A DNA stretch of 64,000 nt from [Clostridium] viride DSM 6836 (lineage in GTDB: Bacteria; Bacillota; Clostridia; Oscillospirales; Oscillospiraceae): NCBI GenBank assembly GCA_000620945.1, contig JHZO01000005.1, positions 179,783 to 243,782 on the forward strand, written 5' to 3'. Positions 37,886 through 45,507 of this stretch are shown one piece after another (position 1 is the stretch's first letter; the number at the start of each line of letters is the position of its first letter). Both the position numbers and the translations under genes were made by a program. Below the pieces are notes generated by a model. That model had not been told where the DNA came from. It was given only the letters and a program-made list of their open reading frames with translations, and ran no database searches.

Positions 37886-38629
37886 TTAAAGAATTTTTGA
37901 TAGAAAGTTTTTGGTGCGTTCTTCCTGTGGATGCTCAAAAATGGCTTCGGGGGTATTTTCCTCCACAATTTTACCATCCGCCATAAAGATCACACGGTCG
38001 CCCACCTCGCGGGCAAAGCCCATCTCGTGGGTCACCACCACCATGGTCATCCCCTCGTTGGCCAGCTCCTTCATGACTTCTAAGACCTCGCCCACCATTT
38101 CTGGGTCAAGGGCACTGGTGGGTTCATCAAAGAGCATGACATCGGGCTCCATGCACAGGGAACGAACAATGGCGATGCGCTGCTTCTGTCCACCGGACAG
38201 CTGACTGGGGTAGGCTCCGGCACGATCCGATAGCCCCACGCGCTCTAAGAGAGCCATAGCCTGCTCTTCGGCCTCCTTTTGGGACTTGCCAAGGAGCTTG
38301 GTGGGGGCAAGGGTCATATTCCGTAGAATCGTCATGTGCGGGAAGAGATTGAAGTGCTGAAACACCATGCCCATCTTCTGGCGGTGCAGGTTGATGTTCG
38401 CCTTGGGATCGGTGATGTCGTGCCCTTCGAAGGTGATCGTACCCCCAGTGGGTTTTTCCAGAAGGTTCAGGCAGCGAAGAAAGGTCGACTTACCGCTGCC
38501 GGAGGGGCCAATGACCACAACCACTTCTCCGCGGTGAATCTGTGCGTTTACGCCATCCAGAGCACGAATGGCGCCGCCCTTAAAATGCTTTTGCAAGTCG
38601 TTTACGTCAATCAAAACATCAGTGGTCAC
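37886..38629 (-). CDS. Polar amino-acid ABC transporter, ATP-binding protein
   Basis: GlnQ-type ATPase, 247 aa. Walker [13 protein letters not shown] (about 41-52), Q-loop [12 protein letters not shown], signature [11 protein letters not shown], Walker [15 protein letters not shown], and switch His in VTHEMGF. GTG 38629 is 10 nt after AAGGAGG and overlaps the permease end by 11 nt. It works with the permease and the binding lipoprotein upstream; the substrate class is polar amino acids, exact ligand unknown. Confidence 0.95.
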   Translation of the reverse strand: MTTDVLIDVNDLQKHFKGGAIRALDGVNAQIHRGEVVVVIGPSGSGKSTFLRCLNLLEKPTGGTITFEGHDITDPKANINLHRQKMGMVFQHFNLFPHMTILRNMTLAPTKLLGKSQKEAEEQAMALLERVGLSDRAGAYPSQLSGGQKQRIAIVRSLCMEPDVMLFDEPTSALDPEMVGEVLEVMKELANEGMTMVVVTHEMGFAREVGDRVIFMADGKIVEENTPEAIFEHPQEERTKNFLSKIL

Positions 38630-39344
38630 TGTTTCTCAGCCTCCTTTCCAAACGTCCCACCAGCCAAGTAAAGAACATGACCATGGTCAGGTAGATGAGT
38701 GCGACGGCAATGAGAGGCATAAAGCTCGAATAGGTGACGCCGCGGATGATGTAGCCGCCCATGGTCAGATCACGGATGGTGACGTAACCGGCGACGGAGG
38801 TTTCCTTGAGTAAGACAATAAACTCGTTTGCCAGGGTGGGCAGTACGTTTTTAAAGGCCTGAGGCAAAATGATGTGGCGCATGGTTTCCACGTAGTTAAA
38901 GCCAAGACTACGCCCGGCCTCAAACTGCCCGGCATCCACCGACATAATGCCGGAACGGAAGATCTCAGCGACGTAAGCACCGGAGTTGATGCCAAAGGCA
39001 AACACCGCCACCATCAAGCTATTGCGGGAGGAGGCAAAGATGATGTAGTACATGATCATCAACTGCACCACGACAGGCGTACCACGGATCACCGTGAGAT
39101 ACAAACGGCAAATGCGGTCGCCAATCCAAAGCAAATAGCGGCCGGGTCCTGGCTGCATCTCGTCATAGGTTTTATCATAGGTGGAGCGAACGATGGAGAC
39201 CACCACACCGATGACAATGCCGATGATCACCGCAAAGAAGGTGATCTTTAAGGTGTTTCCTAGGCCGGTCCATAAGTAGCGCCAGCGGTCATCTTGTATA
39301 AAGTTGAGATAAAAATCGGCCTGCAATGTCTGGAACCACTCCAA
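38619..39344 (-). CDS. Polar amino-acid ABC transporter, permease
   Basis: HisM/GlnP-type permease, 241 aa, with about five membrane helices and the EAA coupling loop [25 protein letters not shown] (about residues 150-174, quoted in part) that contacts the ATPase. The start is TTG 39344, 10 nt after AGGAGG; the nearer ATG is out of frame. Only one permease gene is present, so it probably forms a homodimer. Separated from the binding-protein gene by an inverted repeat that can reduce read-through. Confidence 0.94.
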   Translation of the reverse strand: MEWFQTLQADFYLNFIQDDRWRYLWTGLGNTLKITFFAVIIGIVIGVVVSIVRSTYDKTYDEMQPGPGRYLLWIGDRICRLYLTVIRGTPVVVQLMIMYYIIFASSRNSLMVAVFAFGINSGAYVAEIFRSGIMSVDAGQFEAGRSLGFNYVETMRHIILPQAFKNVLPTLANEFIVLLKETSVAGYVTIRDLTMGGYIIRGVTYSSFMPLIAVALIYLTMVMFFTWLVGRLERRLRNSDH

Positions 39345-39396
39345 AGGTGCATCGCCTCCTGTTGTAGAATCAAACGAATGGGGAAAAAACGGAAGA

Positions 39397-39424
39397 AATA
39401 GGGGCGGAATTGTCCGCCCCTATT
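39397..39424 (-). terminator. Inverted repeat between binding protein and permease genes
   Basis: On the minus strand AATAGGGGCGGA / TCCGCCCCTATT with a 4-nt loop, followed by TCTTCCGTTTTTTC. It probably lets most transcripts stop after the binding-protein gene, a common way to make it more abundant than permease and ATPase. Confidence 0.75.
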
Positions 39425-39453
39425 GGTTTCAAGCGAAGAAACGCAAAGAGTGC

Positions 39454-40260
39454 TTAGCCGTTGTTGGCCTTCAAAAATGCCTTGGCGGGCTCGTTGTCAA
39501 TGATGACGCAGTCCACTTTGCCGGTGACGAGAGCCTGAATGGCATCCGCGCCGGTTGCAAACTTCATCACGCGATCGGTACCAAAGTCGCCTTCGGCATA
39601 AATGTCACCGGTGGTGCCCTTCTGGGTGCCGATCAGGTACTTAGCGCCTTCTTTCGAGAGGTCATCCACGGTCTTAATTTCGCTGCCTTCGGGCACGATG
39701 ACAACCTGAATGCCGGTGGCATACTTGTCCGAGAAGTTGATGTTCTTCAGACGCTCTTCGGTGACGGTCATGCCAGCCATGCCCATGTCAGCCTTGCCGG
39801 TCTGAACCGCAGCAATGATGGAGTCAAACTCCATGTGATCGATCTGGAGCTTCATATCCAGCTTATCGGCAATGGCGGCTGCCATATCGGCATCAATGCC
39901 GACAATCTTTTCGCCTTCATAATACTCATAGGGAGGGAATGCGGCATTGGTTGCCATAATGAGAAGAGGCTTGCCTTCTGCATTCTGCTGGAACTTCAGG
40001 TCATTGGCTGTTCCAGAGATGTACTTGTCAATGATGGCTTGGGTGGTGCCGTCGGCAGCCAGCTCAGCCAAAGCCGCGTTGATTTTTGCCAGCAAGTCGG
40101 TGTCTTCCTTTGCCACACAGATTGCGTAATCTTCCACGGTGTATTCCGTATCCAGAATGGAGAGCTTCGGTTTTTCTGCACCGGTTCCGCCGCCACCACA
40201 GGCAGCCAATAGTCCCATACAAAGCATCGCTGCTAAAGAGAGAGAAAGAATCTTTTTCAT
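39454..40260 (-). CDS. Circularly permuted amino-acid-binding lipoprotein of an ABC transporter
   Basis: A 268-residue substrate-binding protein (SBP_bac_3 type). The signal peptide ends in the lipobox LLAAC (Cys21). The order of the fold is permuted: residues about 32-82 (SILDTEYTVEDYAI to AIIDKYI) correspond to the usual C-terminal segment, a short linker follows (about 83-95), and residues 96-268 start with the usual N-terminal strand LLIMATNAAFPPYEYYEG and run to DNEPAKAFLKANNG, where the family would continue with the ILDTEY segment. Binding residues such as the FPPYEYY aromatic cluster, GMAGMTVTEER and GTTGDIYA are kept. The start is ATG 40260, six bases after GAGG. It is the first gene of the ABC operon with its own strong promoter. 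Confidence 0.9.
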   Translation of the reverse strand: MKKILSLSLAAMLCMGLLAACGGGGTGAEKPKLSILDTEYTVEDYAICVAKEDTDLLAKINAALAELAADGTTQAIIDKYISGTANDLKFQQNAEGKPLLIMATNAAFPPYEYYEGEKIVGIDADMAAAIADKLDMKLQIDHMEFDSIIAAVQTGKADMGMAGMTVTEERLKNINFSDKYATGIQVVIVPEGSEIKTVDDLSKEGAKYLIGTQKGTTGDIYAEGDFGTDRVMKFATGADAIQALVTGKVDCVIIDNEPAKAFLKANNG

Positions 40261-40307
40261 CATTAACCTCACTTTCTGCCAGGGCGCAAGATGCCCAAGC
40301 TAAGTGG

Positions 40308-40336
40308 ATTATACAGGAAAACACGAAGTATTGCAA
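40308..40336 (-). promoter_or_regulatory. Promoter of the amino-acid ABC operon
   Basis: On the minus strand TTGCAA (40336-40331), 17-bp spacer, perfect TATAAT (40313-40308). No attenuator or riboswitch is evident in the ~45-nt leader. Confidence 0.82.
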
Positions 40337-40386
40337 GTTTTTTTGAAAAAATATACACTCAGATTTGATGGTATTCGGCACACCAA

Positions 40387-41280
40387 TTAGGCCCCGTGCA
40401 CAATGGTAAAGGCCTGGGATGCGACTTCAATTTCGGCACATTGATGGAGGCCACCGTTTTCTCCGTCCAGGGTCCAAGTGAGTTCGGTTTCCGCGCAAAT
40501 CCGCACCTGTTTCGTGGAAAAGGTGTGAAGCAAGGGGTAGTTTTCATCGATATTTCCGAGAAGCAGGTTGCGACCAAAGTGCTCAAACTCCAAGAGATCC
40601 TTGGGAGGGGAAATGAGCGTGACCTCCAATAGACCATCGTCAAGTTCCGGGTTTCCAGGGGGGAAGTGCGAAATTCCACCGACGGAACGGGTGTTGCTCA
40701 CCATGCCGTAAATATACGGCCCGGAAATGGTCTCTCCGTCATACTCCACGGTAATATCAAAGGGTTTGATGGAAGGAAGACGCTTGATGCTTTCCAATAG
40801 GTAAGCGGTATAGCCAAATAGGTTTTTCGTCCGCTGTGGGGTGCGGAAGGAGACATCCGCAAACGCACCAAAGGCAGCAACATAGACAAAGGGACGACCA
40901 TTAAACCGTCCCACATCGCAGGAGCGGGGAACGCCCTCTGCGGCGACGGCTGCCTGCTCCAGTAAGGTAGAGGGAAGGCTTAGATTCTTAGAAAAGTCAT
41001 TGGTGCTTCCCACGGGCAGGTACCCCATGGGTGGGGTGGAGGGAAGCCGTAAGATACCAGATACCGCATCGTTTAAGGTTCCGTCGCCGCCGGCAATCAC
41101 AATGCGGTCATAGGAGGAACCCCAACGCGTAATGGCCTCACCGGCATCGCCGGGGGCTTGGGTGGGGTAGGCGGTGACCAGATAGCCCATCTCGGTAAAC
41201 ACGTTTAAAACGTCCGAAAGGCCCATCCAGTTTCGATCCTTCCCTGCGTGCCGATTGTAGATAAATAGCATCGTTTGCAT
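40387..41280 (-). CDS. Diacylglycerol/lipid kinase-family protein
   Basis: YegS/DagK-like protein of 297 aa. The nucleotide-binding motif VIAGGDGTLNDAVSG (about 60-74), YLPVGSTNDFSKNL, and the acidic C-terminal motif NPELDDGLLEV identify the family. Likely phosphorylates diacylglycerol or a related lipid. The start is ATG 41280 with AGGAG 9 nt upstream. Divergent from the YlmH-like gene, and their promoters share a -35 element. Confidence 0.88.
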   Translation of the reverse strand: MQTMLFIYNRHAGKDRNWMGLSDVLNVFTEMGYLVTAYPTQAPGDAGEAITRWGSSYDRIVIAGGDGTLNDAVSGILRLPSTPPMGYLPVGSTNDFSKNLSLPSTLLEQAAVAAEGVPRSCDVGRFNGRPFVYVAAFGAFADVSFRTPQRTKNLFGYTAYLLESIKRLPSIKPFDITVEYDGETISGPYIYGMVSNTRSVGGISHFPPGNPELDDGLLEVTLISPPKDLLEFEHFGRNLLLGNIDENYPLLHTFSTKQVRICAETELTWTLDGENGGLHQCAEIEVASQAFTIVHGA

Positions 41281-41328
41281 GGTGATCAACTCCTAGAATC
41301 ATGAGAAAAGTGGAGGATAGTAAGTTCC

Positions 41329-41380
41329 ATTATACCCCATTTCCCCATGGTTGACAAGCAGACCGAGAAAAGGATATACT
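41329..41380. promoter_or_regulatory. Back-to-back promoters sharing one -35 heptamer
   Basis: Plus strand: TTGACA (41351-41356), 18-bp spacer, TATACT (41375-41380), driving the YlmH-like gene. Minus strand: TTGTCA (41357-41352), 17-bp spacer, TATAAT (41334-41329), driving the lipid kinase. The TTGACAA heptamer serves both, so polymerase can occupy only one direction at a time. Confidence 0.8.
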
Positions 41381-41415
41381 AAACGGAACATCAATGTGGA
41401 AAGGCTTGTCCGTGT

Positions 41416-42213
41416 ATGACAAAACAACAGCTTCTGTCTCCCTATGCGGCAAATCCCGCCCTTCGGCTTACCCTAGCACGCCTACTTGACCAGCATCAGC
41501 TTGCCGAGGAGAGGGGACTGCTTGGCCATAGCTTTTTTTTCACCCCGGAAGAGCAGGCGGAAGCGATGCACTTGCTGTCCCGGTTGCCGCCTTGCCGCTT
41601 TTGTATGTTCGGCGGCTATGAGGAGGCAGAGCGCAAGATTTGCGTGTTTTTGCCGGAATGGTGGGAGGAATCGCAGTTATGGGAGGACGAGGATTCCCCC
41701 CTGTGTGTGCTGGATGTGACCGTACCGCCCATGGCAACCTTAACCCATCGGGACTATCTTGGAGCGCTGATGGGCCTGGGGATTTCCCGGGAAAAATTTG
41801 GGGATATTTTGCTTTCTCCGGAGGGTACGCAGGTCATCCTGCTGAAAGAGGTACGCCCCCTGGTGGAAAGCCAGTGGGAAAGCGTGGGACGGTATCCCAT
41901 CTCGCTCCGAAGGGTATCTCTTTCGGAGATTCGGCCGCCTCAGCTTCAGATCAAGATGGTGAAGGATACGGTGGCTTCCCTGCGCTTAGATAGCTTGGTT
42001 GCCAGCGGATTTTCCCTGGCCCGCAGTCGCGCGTCAGAGCTCATTGCCCAGGGACGCATTTTCCGAAACCACCGGATCTGTGACAAACCGCACCAAGAGG
42101 TCTCCGAGGGAGACGTGATCTCCTGCCGGGGCATGGGAAAATTTGTCCTGCGTCGAGTTGGGGGAAACAGCAAAAAAGGACGTATACTAATCGAAATTGA
42201 TCGCTATGAATAG
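41416..42213 (+). CDS. ylmH: YlmH-like S4-domain RNA-binding protein
   Basis: A 265-residue protein with an N-terminal YlmH-type domain and a C-terminal S4 domain (about 192-255: LRLDSLVASGFSLARSRASE, LIAQGRIFRNHR). YlmH homologues bind ribosomal RNA and help rescue stalled or split ribosomes in Firmicutes. In Bacillus ylmH lies in the sepF-divIVA cluster; here that cluster (9-10 kb) lacks it and the gene sits alone at 41 kb. ATG 41416 follows GGAAAGG. DUF896 gene follows 10 nt later. Confidence 0.88.
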   Translation: MTKQQLLSPYAANPALRLTLARLLDQHQLAEERGLLGHSFFFTPEEQAEAMHLLSRLPPCRFCMFGGYEEAERKICVFLPEWWEESQLWEDEDSPLCVLDVTVPPMATLTHRDYLGALMGLGISREKFGDILLSPEGTQVILLKEVRPLVESQWESVGRYPISLRRVSLSEIRPPQLQIKMVKDTVASLRLDSLVASGFSLARSRASELIAQGRIFRNHRICDKPHQEVSEGDVISCRGMGKFVLRRVGGNSKKGRILIEIDRYE

Positions 42214-42223
42214 AGGGATAGAC

Positions 42224-42430
42224 ATGACGGAAGAACGCATCCAAAGACTAAATGAATTAGCACGCAAGTATCGGGCCGAGGGCCTCACCGAAGAGGAACT
42301 GGCAGAGCGTGCCACCTTGCGGGAAGAATACCTGGAATCGTTCCGGAGAAGTCTTACCGCACACCTCGATACTATTTACTTTGTGGACGAGCAGGGCAAC
42401 CAGGAAAAACTGCGCAAAAAAGGTGAGTAA
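42224..42430 (+). CDS. DUF896-family small protein
   Basis: A 68-residue protein matching the DUF896 (YnzC/YneR-like) family: MTEERIQRLNELARKYRAEG, then LTEEELAERATLREEYLESF and a C-terminal LDTIYFVDE. Two helices form a hairpin in known members; function unknown, with some members linked to the SOS regulon in Bacillus. Start ATG 42224 after GAGGGATAGAC. Probably cotranscribed with the YlmH-like gene. Confidence 0.88.
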   Translation: MTEERIQRLNELARKYRAEGLTEEELAERATLREEYLESFRRSLTAHLDTIYFVDEQGNQEKLRKKGE

Positions 42431-42524
42431 CCAAGGAAAGTGACGCTGCCGTTTGCCGCGTTTCTAAGGGACAACTGGTGAGACAATATCCACAAGTTGC
42501 CCAAATATAAGGAGGATATACAGT

Positions 42525-42872
42525 ATGCCCAGTATGTACGTAAATGTTCCCAAGCTTGCAGAGCCCACCCGTGATCAGCTTGTCGAGAAGCTCTATGAAG
42601 GTGCCACCACCGTGCTCAAGGTGCCCGCCATCTATACTTTTGTCAATGAGTATGACACCGTCTATAAAAACGGTAAGCCCTGGGAAGCTCCCAACATGAC
42701 CGTCATCAATCTAGAAGCCGGCCCCATGCCGGTGGAAAAGATTGAAACCATCGGTGCGGCCCTGGCCGATGCCGTGAAGTCCGTTCTCGGTGAGGAACAG
42801 GGTACTACCATGGTGTATCACGCCAACGGTCTGGATCACATCGCCATCAACGGAAAACTGATCAAGAAATAA
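42525..42872 (+). CDS. Tautomerase-like protein
   Basis: A 115-residue protein starting Met-Pro (MPSMYVNVPKL), with beta-alpha-beta blocks repeated as in the tautomerase/MIF superfamily, where Pro1 is the catalytic base after Met removal. The match is by build and the N-terminal proline rather than strong motifs, so function is tentative. AAGGAGGATATACAGT precedes ATG 42525, a very strong ribosome site. The upstream gap (42431-42524) contains a modest hairpin (GGGACAACT / AGTTGCCC, 42468-42509) but no clear promoter. Confidence 0.6.
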   Translation: MPSMYVNVPKLAEPTRDQLVEKLYEGATTVLKVPAIYTFVNEYDTVYKNGKPWEAPNMTVINLEAGPMPVEKIETIGAALADAVKSVLGEEQGTTMVYHANGLDHIAINGKLIKK

Positions 42873-42887
42873 GTTCATCACACAAAA

Positions 42888-42933
42888 GACCCCATCTGTC
42901 TCCGCTTCTACGGTGAGACAAATGGGGTCATTT
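42888..42933. terminator. Bidirectional terminator between tautomerase-like gene and cinA
   Basis: Stem GACCCCAT-TGTCTC / GAGACA-ATGGGGTC with a 12-nt loop, followed by ATTTTATT on the plus strand and TTTTGTG on the minus strand. Confidence 0.88.
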
Positions 42934-42942
42934 TATTGGGCA

Positions 42943-44196
42943 TTAAAAGGTCAGCAGACCCGAGAGATAGCGACGAATCAAATCCAAGGCAAACTGCGCA
43001 GCAGCCATCCGAACCTGATCCCTTGTCATAAAGCCGGCGCGAACTTCGCGGACTAAGCAGCCTTTGGGCGTATCCAGGGCCACATAAACCAGTCCGGCGG
43101 GGTTCCCGCGCTCATCGGGGCCGGGGCCAGCCACACCCGTGGTGGAGACGGCAAGGTCGGAGCCCAGTGCGGCTCGAATGCCTTTGGCCATAGCCTCTGC
43201 CACTGGAGCAGAAACCGCACCTTCGGTTTCTAAGAGTGCGGCGGACACACCCAGCAGCGCTTCTTTGGCGTTGTTGGCATAGCTGACGACCCCGCCGAGA
43301 AACACCTTGGAGGAACCGGGCAGGTCGGTCAGTCGCTTCGCAACGATTCCACCCGAGCAAGACTCGGCCGTGGCAACCGTTAGGTTCGCTTTGGTCAAAA
43401 GATCCAAACAAACTTCTTCCAAGGATGCCACATCGGCCCCGTAGATTTTATCACCTAAGATAGCGCGAACTTCGTCCTCAACGGGGGCAATCAGCTTGCG
43501 AGCCTCTTCCTCGGTTTTTGCCTTGGCGGTGATGCGAAGCTCGACTTCGCCCCCCTTGGCGTAGGGAGCAAGGGTGGGGTTTGTCAGGGCGTTCATTTGA
43601 TCCCGCAGGAGCGCTTCTGCAGCGGATTCGCCAATACCATACACACGCAAGGTGCGGGAGACAATCATATCCTCCGACAAGGTGCGAAGTAAAGGCGCTG
43701 CCTGATTAAGGAACATGGCTTCGCATTCAAAGGGAGGACCGGGCAGCATGATGACCAAGGTGTCTTCCGCAGTAAAGGAGCAGCCGGGGGCAGTACCACG
43801 GTCGTTTTCTAATATGGTGCAGCCTTCCGGGAGCATGGCCTGCTGATAGTTGTTTTCAGTAATGGTTCGGCCGAGGCGGTCGAAGTAGGACTTGATTTGG
43901 TTGGCGATGTCTTCGTGATAAATCAGGTTCTTGCCAAACGCATCTGCAAGAGTTTGCTTAGTAAGGTCATCACAGGTGGGGCCAAGGCCGCCCGTTGTGA
44001 TAATGATATCGGCACGGGATTTTGCCACCTTCACGGCCTCTTGCAAACGCTGGGGATTATCGCCTACCACGGTATGATAAAAGACGTTGATCCCTAATGT
44101 AGAAAGCTCTTTGGATAAGAATTGTGCATTGGTGTTTGCGATGTTGCCGAGCAGCAGCTCGGTTCCCACAGCGATAAGTTCAGCGGTATGACTCAT
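42943..44196 (-). CDS. cinA: CinA-family protein (ADP-ribose pyrophosphatase / NMN deamidase)
   Basis: A 417-residue CinA. The N-terminal MoaB/COG1058 domain starts ELIAVGTELLLGNIANTN and contains TTGGLGPTCDDLT and MLPGPPFE; the C-terminal PncC-type NMN amidohydrolase has TVATAESCSGGIVAKRL and STTGVAGPGPDERGNPAGLVYVAL. Recycles damaged pyridine nucleotides; in Firmicutes often linked to competence. ATG 44196 overlaps the thiI stop (ATGA), so the pair is coupled. Confidence 0.95.
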   Translation of the reverse strand: MSHTAELIAVGTELLLGNIANTNAQFLSKELSTLGINVFYHTVVGDNPQRLQEAVKVAKSRADIIITTGGLGPTCDDLTKQTLADAFGKNLIYHEDIANQIKSYFDRLGRTITENNYQQAMLPEGCTILENDRGTAPGCSFTAEDTLVIMLPGPPFECEAMFLNQAAPLLRTLSEDMIVSRTLRVYGIGESAAEALLRDQMNALTNPTLAPYAKGGEVELRITAKAKTEEEARKLIAPVEDEVRAILGDKIYGADVASLEEVCLDLLTKANLTVATAESCSGGIVAKRLTDLPGSSKVFLGGVVSYANNAKEALLGVSAALLETEGAVSAPVAEAMAKGIRAALGSDLAVSTTGVAGPGPDERGNPAGLVYVALDTPKGCLVREVRAGFMTRDQVRMAAAQFALDLIRRYLSGLLTF

Positions 44197-45392
44197 GGTG
44201 CTAGCACCACCCTTTCAATATGATCGACCGCATCCTTCACCATGGCCTCAATGTCTAAGTTGACCTCAGCGGCCTCCACTTCGGCAAGCGTCGGTCTGGT
44301 ACGGGGATGACGGGGGGTAAAGACAGTACAACAATCTTCGTAGGGGAGAATGGACGTTTCAAAAGTTCCGATTTTGCGTGCGATGGAAATGATCTCGGTT
44401 TTGTCCATTCCAATCACGGGGCGCAGGATGGGCAGGGAGCAAACGGCTCCGGTGACGTTCATGGCATCCATGGTTTGACTGGCAACCTGACCAAGGGATT
44501 CGCCGGTGACTAGAGCGCCACAACCGAGTTTTTTGGCCAAGGCTTCGGAAATGCGCATCATAAATCGGCGCATGAGAACGGTGAAGAGATCCTCGGGACA
44601 CTCGCGCATGAGGGTTTCCTGAATGGTGGTAAAGGGGACCACGTGAACATAGAGTTTTCCACACCAGGGAACCAGGATCTTCGCCAGCTCAAGCACCTTT
44701 TCTTTTGCTTCGGGAGAGGTGTAAGGATAGCTGAAAAAGTGAATCATATCCAGGGAAACCCCGCGCTTGGCAATCATCCAGGAGGCGACGGGGCTGTCAA
44801 TGCCACCCGAGAGCAGGGAGACGGCACGTCCACCCATGCCCACCGGAAGTCCGCCCGCTCCGGGCGTGGGGTCCGTATGAACATAGGCTGCCAGCTCCCG
44901 CACTTCTAGATGCACGGTGACTTCTGGCGTATGCACATCGACCTTTAGATGGGGAAAGGCATCGTGCAGACCTCCGCCCACCTCCTGAGAAAGCTGGATG
45001 GAGGAAAGGGGAAAGCGTTTATCCGCCCGCTTTGACTCCACCTTAAAGGAACTTGCAGACATCAGCGTATCATGAAGATAGGTCTTCGCGGTCTTAAGCA
45101 TAGCCTCGGGTGTTTTTTCACAGGCTTTTGCCCGCGACAGCCCGGCCACGCCAAAGAGCTTGCTCAGTGCGTCGTAAGCACCGTCCAGATCGCAGGCATC
45201 GTCCTGCGGCTCAATATAGGTGGTGGACTGACGGGAATAGACTTTAAAATTCCCAAAGGGGCGCAAGATCTTTCGGGCATTGCCCAGAAGCTTATCTTCA
45301 AAACCGCGTCGATTGAGTCCTTTCAGTACCAGTTCACCCAGCTTGAGCAAAATGAGCTCTCGGGCGATGTTAGTATTCTCTTCGTTTGTCAT
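44193..45392 (-). CDS. thiI: tRNA 4-thiouridine synthase ThiI
   Basis: Adenylates U8 of tRNA and inserts sulfur; may also serve thiamin synthesis. N-terminal ferredoxin-like and THUMP domains (about 1-165) precede the PP-loop domain with LLSGGIDSPVASWMI (about 180-194) and GESLGQVASQT. No C-terminal rhodanese domain is present, as in Bacillus ThiI, so a partner cysteine desulfurase is expected elsewhere. The start is ATG 45392 with GGAGG 8 nt upstream; 399 aa. Confidence 0.95.
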   Translation of the reverse strand: MTNEENTNIARELILLKLGELVLKGLNRRGFEDKLLGNARKILRPFGNFKVYSRQSTTYIEPQDDACDLDGAYDALSKLFGVAGLSRAKACEKTPEAMLKTAKTYLHDTLMSASSFKVESKRADKRFPLSSIQLSQEVGGGLHDAFPHLKVDVHTPEVTVHLEVRELAAYVHTDPTPGAGGLPVGMGGRAVSLLSGGIDSPVASWMIAKRGVSLDMIHFFSYPYTSPEAKEKVLELAKILVPWCGKLYVHVVPFTTIQETLMRECPEDLFTVLMRRFMMRISEALAKKLGCGALVTGESLGQVASQTMDAMNVTGAVCSLPILRPVIGMDKTEIISIARKIGTFETSILPYEDCCTVFTPRHPRTRPTLAEVEAAEVNLDIEAMVKDAVDHIERVVLAP

Positions 45393-45507
45393 CTTATTTA
45401 CCTCCAGATGAAATTTTCGCAAATTTCATGCAATACTAGTATGGTAAGGCGGAACAGATTTAGTCGTTCCACCAACTTGTGGGTGATATTGGAATGCGTC
45501 GTGATCC

